Notes under the pieces: model-generated
Told to the model about the DNA's origin: nothing
Seen by the model: the letters and a program-made list of their open reading frames with translations, nothing else
Database searches by the model: none
Shown here: positions 1 through 10,975 of the stretch, in pieces
Layout of the letters: each line of letters opens with the position of its first letter
Numbering within the stretch: position 1 is the stretch's first letter
Origin: Cohnella baijiui
Lineage (GTDB): Bacteria; Bacillota; Bacilli; Paenibacillales; Paenibacillaceae
Direction of reading: 5' to 3'
Assembly: GCF_020731285.1 (NCBI RefSeq)
Contig: NZ_JAJFOW010000025.1
Span: 1-64,000 of the forward strand
DNA length: 64,000 nucleotides
Position numbers and translations under genes: made by a program

Positions 1-1992
<1,992 letters not shown>

Positions 1993-2031
1993 CGGTCATG
2001 TTCCTCTCTCGGTCCCGAATCTTTGCCTTCT

Positions 2032-2040
2032 ATTATAGCA
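2032..2040 (-). promoter_or_regulatory. Extended -10 promoter element for topB
   Basis: On the minus strand the sequence reads TGCTATAAT, a perfect TATAAT with the extended -10 TGN, about 40 nt upstream of the topB TTG start. No good TTGACA lies 17 nt upstream, which fits an extended -10 promoter. The assignment is by sequence match only. Confidence 0.5.
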
Positions 2041-2220
2041 TATCGGTCCTGGCGCTCTTTTTCCGCAGCGCTGCGGCTCTCCGGCGAGAAATCATGGAAT
2101 TGTGACCCGGGATTGGAGGATTTTCCCCCCTCGCGCGAGAATCGTTGGATTATGATGAAAGGACCGCAGCTTGCGAGACGGTTGTCGGTTGCGCAACCGA
2201 GAGGAAATGAGGGACAAGCG

Positions 2221-3852
2221 ATGTACAAGGTTATCGTCGTCGACGACGAAGCGGTCGTGCGGGAAGGGTTGAAGATGACGATCCGCTGGGAGGAGCACGG
2301 CTTCGAGCTTGCGGGCGACTACGCGAACGGTCGGGAAGCCTGGGATGCGATCGAGAGGCGCAAGCCCGACCTCGTCATCTCCGACATCAGCATGCCGTAC
2401 ATGGACGGTCTGGAGCTGGCCGAGCTCGTCGCGACGCAGTTCCCTTATATCAAAATGATCATCCTGACCGGCTACGATCAGTTCGAGTACGCCCAGCAGG
2501 CGATCCGTCTCCGCGTGTCGGACTTCATTCTGAAGCCGATCACCGCGCGGGAAATCCGGGAGCTGCTGGACAAAGTCCGCCGGGAGATGGATGAGGAGGC
2601 GCGTCGGCTCGAGGATCTTTCGCGGCTGCAGCATCAGCTTCACCAAAGCTTGCCGCTGCTAAAGGAACGCTTCCTCGAGCGCCTCGTCGCGCTGGAGCTC
2701 GGCAAGCCGGAGATCGACGAGCGCTTTGCCTACTTCGGACTGCCGCCGCTCGCTCCGTCCTGCCTCGTCATGGTCGCGGACATCGACGACTTCGGCGAAC
2801 GGGATGCGCATTTCGGCGACGCGCACGACGCGGAGTTTTTGCGCTTCGCGGCTTTCAATATTTTCGAAGAGACGGTCCAGGGACGCTCGGACGTCCTCCT
2901 GTTCCGGACGCGCGAGGAGCGGATGGTCGCGATCCTCTCCGGCCGGACCGAGGAAAGCGATCTGTACGACCAGGCATTCGCCATCGCCGAGGAAGTTCGC
3001 CACTTGGTGGAGAAATTCCTGAAGTTCACGGTGACGATCGGCGTCGGACGGCCCTGCGTCTCGGCGGAGCAGCTGCCGCTCTCGTACCGGGGCGCCCTGT
3101 CGGCGCTCGACTACCGATTCCTCCTCGGCAAAAACCGCGTCCTCAGCGTCGCCGACCTGGAGGCCGTCCCCCCCGCGCCGCGGCCCCAGCCGGACGCCGA
3201 GCGTCTTCTTGCCGCCGCCGTGAAGACCGGCACCGCCACGGAGGCGTACGCCCAAATCGAACGGCTCGTCGCCGAGCTGAAGGCGTCCTGGATGCCGGTC
3301 GGACCCTGCTTTCTGCAAGTGCAGAGGGTCGTGCTCCTCCTCGTAAACGCGATGCAGGAGATGGGAATCGCGGGCGGCGCGGAGGACGGCCTCGAGCCGC
3401 AGCTCTGGCTTACGGACGTTTACCGGTTCAAGACGCTCGACGAGATCGAATTTTGGCTGAAGCAGGTCGTGGGCGCGATGATGGAAGCCGCGCAGGCGAA
3501 CCGAAACCACTATACGCTCCAGCAGATCGTCCGGGCGAAGGCGTACATCGAGGCGAACTACGGAAACGAGAAGCTCTCGCTGCAGGAGCTGTGCCGGCAC
3601 GTCCTCATGAGCACGAGTTACTTCAGCCTCGTGTTCAAGCAGCAAACCGGCGAGACGTTCGTCGAGTTTCTCACCCGCGTCCGCATCGAGAAGGCGAAGG
3701 AGCTGCTGCTCGGCACCGCGCTCAAGTTCTACGAGATCGCCGAAAAAGTCGGCTACGGCGACCCGAACTATTTCAGCATCCTGTTCAAGAAGCATACCGG
3801 CTGCACGCCGCGCGACTTCAGGGACCGGCAGGCGAAGGAGACGAATCGGTGA
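2221..3852 (+). CDS. YesN-type response regulator, AraC output domain
   Basis: 543-residue cytoplasmic response regulator. Residues 1-120 form a receiver with the acidic pair D8/D9, phospho-acceptor D55 in LVISDISMP and conserved K105. The middle 300 residues are a poorly conserved linker. Roughly the last 100 residues are a double helix-turn-helix of the AraC family (LQELCRHVLMSTSYFSLVFK, then GYGDPNYFSILFKKHTG). This is the usual layout of YesN-type partners of YesM kinases, which control sugar-transport genes. I start at ATG 2221, where the receiver begins; the open frame extends upstream to 781 but that stretch is antisense to topB. The kinase gene begins 1 nt after the stop, so the two are co-translated. 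Likely targets are the downstream binding proteins and permeases (inference). Confidence 0.93.
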   Translation: MYKVIVVDDEAVVREGLKMTIRWEEHGFELAGDYANGREAWDAIERRKPDLVISDISMPYMDGLELAELVATQFPYIKMIILTGYDQFEYAQQAIRLRVSDFILKPITAREIRELLDKVRREMDEEARRLEDLSRLQHQLHQSLPLLKERFLERLVALELGKPEIDERFAYFGLPPLAPSCLVMVADIDDFGERDAHFGDAHDAEFLRFAAFNIFEETVQGRSDVLLFRTREERMVAILSGRTEESDLYDQAFAIAEEVRHLVEKFLKFTVTIGVGRPCVSAEQLPLSYRGALSALDYRFLLGKNRVLSVADLEAVPPAPRPQPDAERLLAAAVKTGTATEAYAQIERLVAELKASWMPVGPCFLQVQRVVLLLVNAMQEMGIAGGAEDGLEPQLWLTDVYRFKTLDEIEFWLKQVVGAMMEAAQANRNHYTLQQIVRAKAYIEANYGNEKLSLQELCRHVLMSTSYFSLVFKQQTGETFVEFLTRVRIEKAKELLLGTALKFYEIAEKVGYGDPNYFSILFKKHTGCTPRDFRDRQAKETNR

Positions 3853-3853
3853 C

Positions 3854-5641
3854 ATGTATTTCGCGCGCGGACCGCTGCGTCCGCTGTTTCCGCTAAAAAG
3901 CATCCAGTCGAGCATCTCCGTCGCTTTCTCCTGCCTCATCCTCGTCACGATCGCCGTCACGAGCCTCATCCAATTCCGGCTGTCCGTCGACGCGGTGGAA
4001 AAAAACTCGCGCGGCTACATCGAGGAAGTCATCAAGCAGGTCAACACGAACATTCAGTCCTACGTCGACAATATGGAGAACATCTCCCTGCTCGCCATGA
4101 CGAACAAAGACGTCAAATACTACATTTCCAACAACAGCTTCATCAGCGAAGAAGAGCGGCGGCCGTACGAGAAGCGGATCTCCGACCTGTTCCAGTCGAT
4201 CCTCTATACGCGCAAGGACATCGCCTCGATCATGGTGTTCGGCTACAACGGGCGCTTCGTGTCGGACCGGCGGATTACGAGCCTCAATCCGAACGCGAAG
4301 GTCGAGGAGCAGCCTTGGTACCGGAATGCCAAAAACGAAGGCGGCAAATCCGTCATCTCCGCCCCGCACGTGCAGAACATCATCCAGAACGAATACCGGT
4401 GGGTCGTGTCGCTCAGCCGCGAGCTGAAAAACACGGACGGCATCACCGCGGACGGCGTCTTTCTCGTCGATCTGAACCTGAGCGTCATCAACGACCTAGC
4501 CCGGCAGATCAATCTGGGCAAAAAAGGCTACGTGTTCATCGTCGACGAGAGCGGCAACATCGTCTACCACCCCCAACAGCAGCTCATCTACAGCAGCCTT
4601 CGGACGGAGCATATCGCCGAAGTGACGACGGCGGGCAGCGGAGACTCGTTCACCGTCGACGACGACGAGGGCAGGCGGTTCTATACCGTCCAGGATACGA
4701 ACTTCGGGTGGAAAATCGTCGGCGTCGCCTACGCCGGCGATCTCATCGGCTACAAGAGCACCTTGCGCAACTCGATCCTCATCACCGTATGCGGCGTCGC
4801 CGTCTCTCTCCTGGTGTCGGTCTTCCTGTCGCACCGGCTGTCCCGTCCGATCCGCAACCTGCAGAAGACGATGCGGATGGTCGAAAAGGGCAACTTCGAC
4901 GTCAAGACCGAGATCGGCCAGATGAACGAGATCGGCCAGCTCGGGCGGACGTTCAACATGATGGTCGGCCAAATCAAAAACTTGATGCAGGAAATCATCG
5001 AGACGCAGGAGAACAAGCGCAAAGGCGAGCTCCAGCTCCTCCAGGCGCAGATCAACCCGCACTTTCTCTACAACACGCTCGACTCCATCGTCTGGATGGC
5101 CGAGCAGCAAAAACATGAAGAGGTCGTGCTCATGACGTCCGCGCTCGCCAAGCTGTTCCGGGCAAGCATCACGAAGGATCAGGAGATCGTGCCGATCCGG
5201 GTGGAGATCGAGCATATCGCGAACTATCTCCTGATCCAAAAAATGCGCTACGCGGACAAGCTGAACTACGAGCTTGCGTTCTCGGACGAAATCCTGCCCT
5301 ACCGGACGCTGAAGATTTTGCTCCAGCCCTTCGTGGAAAACGCGATCTATCACGGCATTCGCAACAAACCGGAACCGGGCACCGTCACGATCCGCGGCTA
5401 CGCGACGGCGGACGCCGTCGTCTTCGAGGTGGAAGACGACGGGCTCGGCATGACCGAAGTGCAGCTCGCGCGCATCTGGGAAAGGCAGGTCAATCCCGAT
5501 CCGGGCAAAGGCGGCATCGGCATCCACAACGTGAACGAGCGGATCCGCCTGTTCTTCGGGCCCGAATACGGCATCCGCATCCGCAGCGAGCTGGCGGAAG
5601 GCACCTGCGTCTCGATCACGATACCCAAAGTACTCGACTAG
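3854..5641 (+). CDS. YesM-type sensor histidine kinase
   Basis: 595-residue membrane kinase. A first membrane segment lies near residues 17-42, an extracellular dCache-like sensor domain spans about 43-305, and a second membrane segment lies near 307-327. HAMP (about 325-378) follows, then the His_kinase domain with phospho-acceptor H403 in INPHFLYNTLDSI. The ATPase domain shows the N box FVENAIYHGI and the glycine motifs DDGLGM and GGIGIHNV. This is the LytS/YesM class. The gene starts 1 nt after the regulator stop and is followed 18 nt later by an anchored sugar-binding protein, which suggests that a sugar signal reaches the kinase through that protein or directly through dCache. Confidence 0.92.
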   Translation: MYFARGPLRPLFPLKSIQSSISVAFSCLILVTIAVTSLIQFRLSVDAVEKNSRGYIEEVIKQVNTNIQSYVDNMENISLLAMTNKDVKYYISNNSFISEEERRPYEKRISDLFQSILYTRKDIASIMVFGYNGRFVSDRRITSLNPNAKVEEQPWYRNAKNEGGKSVISAPHVQNIIQNEYRWVVSLSRELKNTDGITADGVFLVDLNLSVINDLARQINLGKKGYVFIVDESGNIVYHPQQQLIYSSLRTEHIAEVTTAGSGDSFTVDDDEGRRFYTVQDTNFGWKIVGVAYAGDLIGYKSTLRNSILITVCGVAVSLLVSVFLSHRLSRPIRNLQKTMRMVEKGNFDVKTEIGQMNEIGQLGRTFNMMVGQIKNLMQEIIETQENKRKGELQLLQAQINPHFLYNTLDSIVWMAEQQKHEEVVLMTSALAKLFRASITKDQEIVPIRVEIEHIANYLLIQKMRYADKLNYELAFSDEILPYRTLKILLQPFVENAIYHGIRNKPEPGTVTIRGYATADAVVFEVEDDGLGMTEVQLARIWERQVNPDPGKGGIGIHNVNERIRLFFGPEYGIRIRSELAEGTCVSITIPKVLD

Positions 5642-5659
5642 AGGGAGGCCGACCCGTCC

Positions 5660-6640
5660 ATGCGCATCCAACGCTTTACCCTCGCGCTCGCGCTGCTGCT
5701 GCTGGCGGCCGCCGTGTACGCCGTTTTTGATTTCAAGCTTTATCCGGCGTCCTCCGCCCCGGAAAAGACCGTCACCCTTCTGCTCAAGTCCAAAAACATC
5801 CGGACGGACTACTGGCAGACGGTCAGCGCGGGCGCCGAAGCGGCGGCCAAGGAGGCCGGCGCCTCGCTCGACATCGAAGGCCCGCTGCAGGAAACCGACG
5901 CCGACGCACAGGCGGAGCTGCTCGAGGCGGCGATCGACCGCGAGCCCCAAGCCATCGTCATCGCGCCGATCGACGACGACCGGATCGCCCAATCGCTCCA
6001 GCGGGCGAGGGATGCGGGGATCAAGCTCGTCGTCATCGACACCCCGTCGAAGCTGAAGCCCGCGCCCGTCTCGGTGTCTAACAATCACCAGGAGGCGGGG
6101 CGCCAGGCTGGACTGGCGGCGGCGCGGGCGACGAAGGGCAATCCGTACGTGGCGATCGTAAGCGACTTTCCGGATTCCGTCGTGTCCGCCGAACGGGAGA
6201 AGGGCATCCTCGAAGCGGTTTCGTCCGATCCGGCGCATAATGCGGGTACGTACTACGCCGAGGATGCCGAAGAGAAAGCTTACGCGCTTGTAAAGAGGGT
6301 GCTCGCGCGCAAGCCCGGCCTGAACGCCGTCTTGGCGCTGAACGAGCCGGCGGCGCTCGGCGCCGCCAAAGCGCTCAAGGAAGCGGAAGTGACGAACCGG
6401 GTCACCTTGATCGGCTTTGACAGCTCGATCTATCAGATCAAGCTGCTCGAAGACGGGAGCCTGAAGGCGATTGTCGTGCAGAAGCCTTTCAACTTGGGCT
6501 ATCTCGGCGTCAAATCCGCCCTCCGGCTGATCGACGGCCAAAAGGTCAAGTCGACCTACATCGACTCGCTGATCGTGACGAAGGACAACATGTACACGCC
6601 GGAAAACCAAAAGCTGCTGTTCCCGTTTAACCAGAAATAG
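5660..6640 (+). CDS. Membrane-anchored sugar-binding protein (Peripla_BP_4 family)
   Basis: 326 residues of the ribose/galactose-type periplasmic binding fold (VTLLLKSKNIRTDYWQTV, AIVIAPIDDDRIA, AVLALNEPAALGAAKAL, VTLIGFDSS). The N-terminus has one hydrophobic segment (residues about 6-24) and no lipobox cysteine, so it looks like an uncleaved membrane anchor rather than a lipoprotein. It has a GGGAGG-type site before ATG 5660 and lies 18 nt after the YesM-type kinase. No permease for this class of binding protein is adjacent. Sugar-binding proteins encoded with LytS/YesM kinases can be sensory rather than transport proteins (XylFII with LytS in Clostridium beijerinckii is the known case), so a sensor role is my preferred inference. 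Confidence 0.85.
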   Translation: MRIQRFTLALALLLLAAAVYAVFDFKLYPASSAPEKTVTLLLKSKNIRTDYWQTVSAGAEAAAKEAGASLDIEGPLQETDADAQAELLEAAIDREPQAIVIAPIDDDRIAQSLQRARDAGIKLVVIDTPSKLKPAPVSVSNNHQEAGRQAGLAAARATKGNPYVAIVSDFPDSVVSAEREKGILEAVSSDPAHNAGTYYAEDAEEKAYALVKRVLARKPGLNAVLALNEPAALGAAKALKEAEVTNRVTLIGFDSSIYQIKLLEDGSLKAIVVQKPFNLGYLGVKSALRLIDGQKVKSTYIDSLIVTKDNMYTPENQKLLFPFNQK

Positions 6641-6657
6641 ACCGGAGGCTGGAGCTT

Positions 6658-7986
6658 GTGAACAAAATCGATAGTCCGGCAGGCCGGCAGCCGCCCGGAC
6701 GCCGGCTCGTCCGAACCATAGGCGCCGGGGGCGTTGTCTTGCTGGCCGCATTGCTCGTCAACGCTTGCGCCATGACCGATCGGCCGCAGACGAACGAAGA
6801 TCGCAAGCAGTCGCTGATCCGCTTCGTCGCCTCCGAGTACAGCACGGAGACGAAGCCGATCCTGGAGAAGCTCGTCCACGAATTCGAGCTGAAAAATCCC
6901 GATATCGTCGTCGAGCTGCAGGTCGCCAACTGGAACGTGCTGGACGGCATCTATACGGCCATGATTAGCCGAAACCAGCCGCCCGACCTGCTGAATACGA
7001 ACGTGTACGCCCATTTCGCCAAAGCCGGCATTCTGAACGACCTGAACGACATCGTCTCCCCCGAGTTGAAGCGCAAGTTTTATCCGAACCTGCTCGAGAT
7101 GGATCAGTTGGACGGGCGCCAATATGCCCTGCCCTACGTCACGTCCACCCGGAATTTGTACTACAACAAGGAGCTGTACGAAGAAGCGGGCATCGAGGCG
7201 CCGCCGAAGACATGGTCCGCCCTGGAGGAGGACGCGCGCAAAATCGTCCAGTCCGGCAAATCCCACGGCTTCGGCGTGGACCTGACGGACGACGAGATCC
7301 AGGCGTACCTGTCCTACTTTTTTTTCGGTGCCGGCGGCGGCTGGTTCCGCGACGGCGCCTGGACGATCAATTCGCCGCAAAACGTGGAAGGCTTGACGTT
7401 TCTGAAGGAGCTGTTCGACGCCGGTCTCACCGACCCGGAACCGACCGTGACGACGCGGGACGAAAAGCAGCGCATTATGGGCGACGGCAGCCTCAGCATG
7501 ATGATCTCGGGCAATTATTTCTCCTCGGTCGTGCCCCGGGAATTTCCGGGACTGAAATGGGGCGTCGGGCCGATTCCCGTCAAGGACGGACATGCCCCGA
7601 TCTCGTTCAGCGTGCAGGACGTGCTCGTCTCGTTCAAGACGGATCATACCGATCCCGTCGCGATCGCCAAGTTCCTCGACTTTCTCTACGACGACGCGAA
7701 CTATGAGGAGAACGTCATCCGCGAAGGCTTCATCCCGGTCATCGCCCGCGTCGGCGACAAGCTGTCGCAGGCGGATCCGCTGATGAAAACGTACCTCGGC
7801 TCGATCGGCCAGTCGAAGTTCTACCCGATTCAGCAGCCGGCGTGGCAGTCGATCATGGACAAGGCCCGCACGATGGGCGACGCCGTCCTCTTCGACCACT
7901 TGTCGCCGCAAGCCGCTCTGGACCAGCTGCAGCAGTTCGCGGTCAACCGCACGAACGAGCTCGCCGCCAAGCATCCCGCCCCTTGA
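6658..7986 (+). CDS. Extracellular solute-binding lipoprotein, family 1
   Basis: 442-residue family 1 sugar-binding lipoprotein. The GTG start at 6658 is preceded by GGAGG. The N-terminus is long and positively charged, then a hydrophobic stretch ends in the lipobox LVNAC, so Cys is lipidated near residue 38. The body has typical family features (LIRFVASEYSTET, LNTNVYAHFAKAGIL, GRQYALPYVTSTRNLYYNKE). It is the last gene of the regulator/kinase unit and is closed by a strong terminator. A different solute-binding protein is encoded with the permeases at 8572, so this one may feed the same permeases with another substrate or act in sensing (inference). Confidence 0.88.
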   Translation: MNKIDSPAGRQPPGRRLVRTIGAGGVVLLAALLVNACAMTDRPQTNEDRKQSLIRFVASEYSTETKPILEKLVHEFELKNPDIVVELQVANWNVLDGIYTAMISRNQPPDLLNTNVYAHFAKAGILNDLNDIVSPELKRKFYPNLLEMDQLDGRQYALPYVTSTRNLYYNKELYEEAGIEAPPKTWSALEEDARKIVQSGKSHGFGVDLTDDEIQAYLSYFFFGAGGGWFRDGAWTINSPQNVEGLTFLKELFDAGLTDPEPTVTTRDEKQRIMGDGSLSMMISGNYFSSVVPREFPGLKWGVGPIPVKDGHAPISFSVQDVLVSFKTDHTDPVAIAKFLDFLYDDANYEENVIREGFIPVIARVGDKLSQADPLMKTYLGSIGQSKFYPIQQPAWQSIMDKARTMGDAVLFDHLSPQAALDQLQQFAVNRTNELAAKHPAP

Positions 7987-8004
7987 AGGCGGGATGCTTT
8001 TTTT
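7971..8004 (+). terminator. Rho-independent terminator after sensor operon
   Basis: Perfect 10-bp stem GCATCCCGCC / GGCGGGATGC (7971-7980 and 7988-7997) with a 7-nt loop, followed by seven T residues. The left arm lies within the last codons of the preceding gene and the stop codon is in the loop. Confidence 0.93.
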
Positions 8005-8047
8005 GCGGTACAAGGCGGAAGAATCGGTGCCCTCCCCGCCTCTCTAA

Positions 8048-8410
8048 CGAAAAAAGTTTCGTCGAAACTACCGCCCGAGCGCTTATGTGCGTATGTAAAC
8101 TACCTACATTCATCGAAAGTGCCGCCCCGACGTCAATGTGCGTATGCAAACTACCTACATTCACCGAAAGCGCCTCCCGAGCGCCAATGTACGTATGTAA
8201 ACTACCTACATTCACCGAACCCCCCATCCGAGCGCCAATGTACGTATGCAAACTACCTACATCGGCGGTTGGCGGGCGGAATCGGCGAAAGAGGGAGTCG
8301 TGGACTCCTACATCGGCGGTTGGCAGGCGGAGTCGGCGAAAGAAGGAGTCTACGACTCCTACATCGGCGGTTGGCGAGCGGAATCGGCGAAAGAGGGAGG
8401 ATGCTTTTGC
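8048..8410. repeat. 51-bp tandem repeat array of two unit types
   Basis: About seven units with an exact 51-bp period. Type A units begin ACTACCTACATT at 8099, 8150 and 8201, with a partly diverged copy before them (8048) and a hybrid at 8252. From 8258 the sequence changes to type B (TACATCGGCGGTTGGC) at 8258, 8309 and 8360, without breaking the 51-bp phase. Type B units contain the small hairpin GGAGTC-N3-GACTCC (8294-8308 and 8345-8359). Because 51 is divisible by 3, more than one frame is open and encodes 17-residue repeats (for example CVCKLPTF), but none has a convincing ribosome-binding site. There are no unique spacers, so it is not CRISPR. The array fills the 585-nt gap between a terminator and the next transport operon. 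A related pair of units lies at 61831. Confidence 0.9.
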
Positions 8411-8571
8411 AGCCCGAACCCTCCCATGCACCCGCCCCCTCTCCGCACGAAAAGAAAAAAGCAAAGATTCTGTGGAAGATATTCGATAGAGCCAGCCTCG
8501 CCCTCCCCTCTATGATGGTGACAGGCGCCATTTCGGCGCGATCCAACATCTTTCGGGGAGGGTTCATCTTC

Positions 8572-9972
8572 ATGGTAGGGAATAAAAAGATCGCGGCAGC
8601 CGGACTGGCCGCAATGTTGGCCGTACTGCCGCTGGCGGGCTGCGGCTCCTCCAAGGGCAACGGCGGCAGCGATAGCTCGCCGTCCGCATCCGCATCCGCG
8701 TCCTCGTCGCCTTCGGCCTCGCCCAGCCCGAGCGAGTCCGCAGGTGCGAGCCCAAGCGCGAGCGACTCGGGAACGAAGCTCACCGGCGACTTCGAGATCC
8801 AGTACTTCGTCGGCGGCTACGGCGACAAGTGGTGGAAAAAAGTCGTCGCCGACTTCAAGGCGGCCAACCCCGACCTGAACGTCATCGAAGACGGCGGCCC
8901 GAAGATCAACGACCAGAACAAGCCCCGCTGGATCGGGGGCAATCCGCCCGACTTCGTCTACATCGACGGCGCCGGCCTCAACGACAGGCAGATGGTCGAG
9001 GACGGCCAGCTGGAGGACCTGACCGAGTGGTTCAAGACCGCCAAAAACGTCGACGGCAACCTGATCAGCGACATCCTCGCCCAACCGCCGCAGCAGTACG
9101 ACGGCAAAATCTACAACATCCCGCTCGTCTTGAACTCCTGGGGCATCTTCTGGGACAAAGCGCTGTTTAAGGACAAGGGCTGGACCGAGCCGACCGACTT
9201 CCCGTCGTTCCTGGACGTCAGCGAAAAGATCAAAGCCGCGGGCATCACGCCGTTTATCCATACCGGCAAATACCCGTACTACGTCCAGGGCGCGTTCCTG
9301 TACCCGGCCATCGTCTCGGCCAACAACGACGACTACAGCATCCTGAAGGACATGGCCGACTCCAAGGTCGATGCGTTCAAGAGCCCTGCCGTCATGGCCG
9401 GTCTGCAGCAGCTCGTCGAGCTCCGCGACAAAGGCTACATCGACAAAGCGTCGATCCAGATCAACCATACCGACTCGCAAATGTCGTTCCTGCAGCACAA
9501 GGACGCGTTCATCCCGAACGGCCTGTGGCTTCCGAACGAAATGTCGAAGGACGTGCCGTCCGGCTTCGACTTCGGCTTCATTCCGTCGGTCACGCAAAAA
9601 GCGGGCGGCAAGGTCGTCGCCAACACGTCCACCGCGACCGTCGCGATCGCCTCGAAGGCGAAAAACAAAGAAGCGGCCAAAGCGTTCCTGTCGTTCATCT
9701 TCTCCGAAGCGCAAGCGTCCCAATGGGCCGAGCTGAGCGGCGCGCCCTCCAACATCAAAGGCGATATCTCCAGCTCCAACGCGCCGAACTTCGTCAAGGA
9801 CGCCGCGAAGTTCCTGAACGATCCGAACACCGTCGTCATCCCGACGATCACATTTAACGCCGACGTCGAAAAGGTCATGTGGGACGCGACGGACGCGCTC
9901 ACGATCGGCAAGATCACGCCTGACGAATGGGTCAAGCGCGTCACCGACGCTGCCGCCAAAGTCAAAAAATAA
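8572..9972 (+). CDS. ABC sugar importer, solute-binding lipoprotein
   Basis: 466-residue family 1 solute-binding lipoprotein. The signal sequence ends in LPLAGC and is followed by a Ser/Ala/Pro-rich linker of about 45 residues that lets the domain extend through the wall. The mature domain has typical motifs (FEIQYFVGGYGDKWWKKVV, GNPPDFVYIDGAGL, GKIYNIPLVLNSWGIFWDK). I start at ATG 8572, preceded by GGGGAGGG; the frame is open further upstream only through the repeat array. Two permease genes follow at 10057 and 10976. The protein resembles the N-acetylglucosamine/oligosaccharide-binding subgroup and the one at 57168, but the substrate cannot be told from sequence alone. Confidence 0.92.
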   Translation: MVGNKKIAAAGLAAMLAVLPLAGCGSSKGNGGSDSSPSASASASSSPSASPSPSESAGASPSASDSGTKLTGDFEIQYFVGGYGDKWWKKVVADFKAANPDLNVIEDGGPKINDQNKPRWIGGNPPDFVYIDGAGLNDRQMVEDGQLEDLTEWFKTAKNVDGNLISDILAQPPQQYDGKIYNIPLVLNSWGIFWDKALFKDKGWTEPTDFPSFLDVSEKIKAAGITPFIHTGKYPYYVQGAFLYPAIVSANNDDYSILKDMADSKVDAFKSPAVMAGLQQLVELRDKGYIDKASIQINHTDSQMSFLQHKDAFIPNGLWLPNEMSKDVPSGFDFGFIPSVTQKAGGKVVANTSTATVAIASKAKNKEAAKAFLSFIFSEAQASQWAELSGAPSNIKGDISSSNAPNFVKDAAKFLNDPNTVVIPTITFNADVEKVMWDATDALTIGKITPDEWVKRVTDAAAKVKK

Positions 9973-9994
9973 GCAAGCGCAGTCGCAGATCATC

Positions 9995-10033
9995 GCGAAA
10001 GGAGACCCGGGCGCCGCCTCGGGCTCCTTTCGC
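9995..10033 (+). promoter_or_regulatory. Intra-operon stem-loop between binding protein and permease
   Basis: Ten-bp perfect arms GCGAAAGGAG (9995-10004) and CTCCTTTCGC (10024-10033) enclose a second CCCG/CGGG stem. No T-tract follows, so it is unlikely to terminate fully. Such hairpins after solute-binding protein genes are known to protect the upstream mRNA and give more binding protein than permease. That role is inferred here. Confidence 0.6.
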
Positions 10034-10056
10034 CAACTTGAAAGGACGGGGTCACC

Positions 10057-10962
10057 GTGAAGACATCCGGAACGGCCAGATGGCAGCGCAACGTCTTCAT
10101 TGCCGCCTTCACCATTCCCACGTTTCTCTTCTTCTGCCTCTTTACCATCTATCCGGTCGTCAAAGCGCTGTATTATTCGATGTTCGACTGGTCCGGGATG
10201 TCCGACCGCATGGCATTTATCGGCTGGCAAAACTTCAAAGACATGTTCGATGATCCGATCGTCTGGCAGGCGCTCGGCAACGACTACTTCCTCGTCGCCG
10301 GCAAAGTCGTCGGCATCATGATTCTCGCGACCTTTTTCGCCGTCGCGCTGACACGGTTCCGCTTTCGGCTGGCGGGCTTTTTCCGCTCCATCTTCTTCAT
10401 CCCGAACGTCATCTCCGTGGTCGTCATCGGCGTCCTCTGGAATTTCATATACAATCCGCAGATCGGCTTCCTGAACGCCTTCCTGTCGCTGTTCACCAAG
10501 GAGCCCGTCTCGATCACCTGGCTCGGCTTCACCTCCCATACGATCTGGATGCTGCTGCCTCCGTCGATCTGGGCCGGCATCGGTTTTTACATGATTTTGC
10601 TCATCGCAGCCATCCAGAACGTGCCCGAATCGCTTTATGAGGCGGCCGAGCTCGAAGGGGCGGATCAGTGGCGGCAATTCCGCGACATCACGATGCCTCT
10701 TGTCTGGGAGCAGATGAAGGTGTCCATCCTGAACATCATGATGACGACGCTGAACGGCTCGTTCGTCATCGTCTGGATCATGACGGAAGGCGGTCCCGAC
10801 AACTCCACCCAGGTCATGGGCTCCTACTTGTATCAGATGGCGTTCCGCCAATACCACTTCGGCTTCGCCGCCGCGATCGGCGTCCTGATCCTCGCGACCT
10901 CGCTCGTCACGACGATCATCCTGCAACGACTCCTTCGTCAAGAGACGATCGAGATGAGCTAA
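10057..10962 (+). CDS. ABC sugar importer permease (MalF type)
   Basis: 301-residue inner-membrane permease of the CUT1 carbohydrate family, with six predicted membrane segments. The first is residues about 8-30 (FIAAFTIPTFLFFCLFTIYP). The EAA loop that contacts the ATPase reads YEAAELEGADQWRQFRDITMP. The GTG at 10057 follows AAAGGA. It pairs with the permease at 10976 and the binding protein at 8572. No ATPase gene is present, so it presumably uses a shared MsmX-like ATPase encoded elsewhere, as in Bacillus. Confidence 0.93.
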   Translation: MKTSGTARWQRNVFIAAFTIPTFLFFCLFTIYPVVKALYYSMFDWSGMSDRMAFIGWQNFKDMFDDPIVWQALGNDYFLVAGKVVGIMILATFFAVALTRFRFRLAGFFRSIFFIPNVISVVVIGVLWNFIYNPQIGFLNAFLSLFTKEPVSITWLGFTSHTIWMLLPPSIWAGIGFYMILLIAAIQNVPESLYEAAELEGADQWRQFRDITMPLVWEQMKVSILNIMMTTLNGSFVIVWIMTEGGPDNSTQVMGSYLYQMAFRQYHFGFAAAIGVLILATSLVTTIILQRLLRQETIEMS

Positions 10963-10975
10963 GGGGGACTCACCT

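Noticed and set aside
8048..8410. CRISPR array
   Set aside because: Units are contiguous 51-bp repeats without unique spacers, and no cas genes are near.
8076..8489. Repeat-encoded Cys/Arg-rich proteins
   Set aside because: All frames stay open because 51 is divisible by 3; no ribosome-binding site or conserved start supports one of them.
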